DNA from: Chordibacter sp038110535
Lineage (GTDB): Bacteria; Verrucomicrobiota; Verrucomicrobiia; Opitutales; Seribacteraceae
Direction of reading: 5' to 3'
Assembly (NCBI GenBank): GCA_038110535.1
Contig: JAYNJW010000042.1
Coordinates: forward strand, 1-15,066
Length of the DNA: 15,066 nt
Numbering within the stretch: the first letter of the stretch is position 1; each line of letters opens with the position of its first letter. Under the pieces are notes generated by a model. The model was not told the origin of the DNA. It worked only from the letters and a program-made list of their open reading frames with translations, and searched no databases. The position numbers and the translations under genes were made by a program. Shown here piece after piece: positions 15,056-15,066 of this stretch.

Positions 15056-15066
15056 AAGTATCTTTT

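Noticed and set aside
1..15066. tRNA genes, CRISPR arrays, insertion sequences or phage genes
   Set aside because: The genes are closely packed, gaps are under 200 nt, and none holds a cloverleaf, regularly spaced repeat or transposase-like frame.

Overview
The window reads as a stretch of ordinary bacterial chromosome with moderate GC content. It is most plausibly from a marine Verrucomicrobiota, perhaps Opitutae/Puniceicoccales. That placement is an inference from gene content and protein style: a large secreted FecR-plus-Ig-module protein ending in a calcium-binding DxDGDG tail, a GlgC resembling cyanobacterial enzymes, a six-domain S1, and few Shine-Dalgarno sequences. No 16S or other marker is present to confirm it. 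I saw no tRNA, rRNA, CRISPR array, insertion sequence or prophage gene.

Left part (1-4190, + strand): the 3' end of an MtaB-type tRNA methylthiotransferase gene, a stand-alone 5'-3' exonuclease (Pol I N-domain family), long-form ATP phosphoribosyltransferase HisG (first step of histidine synthesis) and ribosomal protein S1. S1 ends at a strong hairpin, probably a terminator shared with the convergent operon beyond it.

Middle part (4352-6825, - strand): trpE (anthranilate synthase component I) followed after 5 nt by a sigma-70 family factor of 316 aa. This tight arrangement suggests that a transcription factor is co-expressed with a tryptophan-pathway enzyme. The trpE leader has a consensus -10 hexamer, a 12-residue upstream ORF without Trp codons, and a 10-bp palindrome over that ORF's stop.

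Right part (6994-15055, + strand): glgC (ADP-glucose synthesis for glycogen), gcvH (lipoyl carrier of glycine cleavage) with a clear terminator, then one 2088-residue gene filling the last 6.3 kb. It encodes an exported protein with a signal peptide, a FecR domain, a long series of about twelve diverged Ig-like (DUF5011/HYR-like) modules, and a TSP3-type calcium-binding tail. This is the least understood and most interesting object in the window.

The genes are mostly housekeeping (translation, tRNA modification, His/Trp synthesis, glycogen, one-carbon metabolism), so no single pathway joins them. The points that stand out are the trpE-sigma operon, the sigma factor's extra C-terminal tail, and the giant FecR/Ig surface protein.
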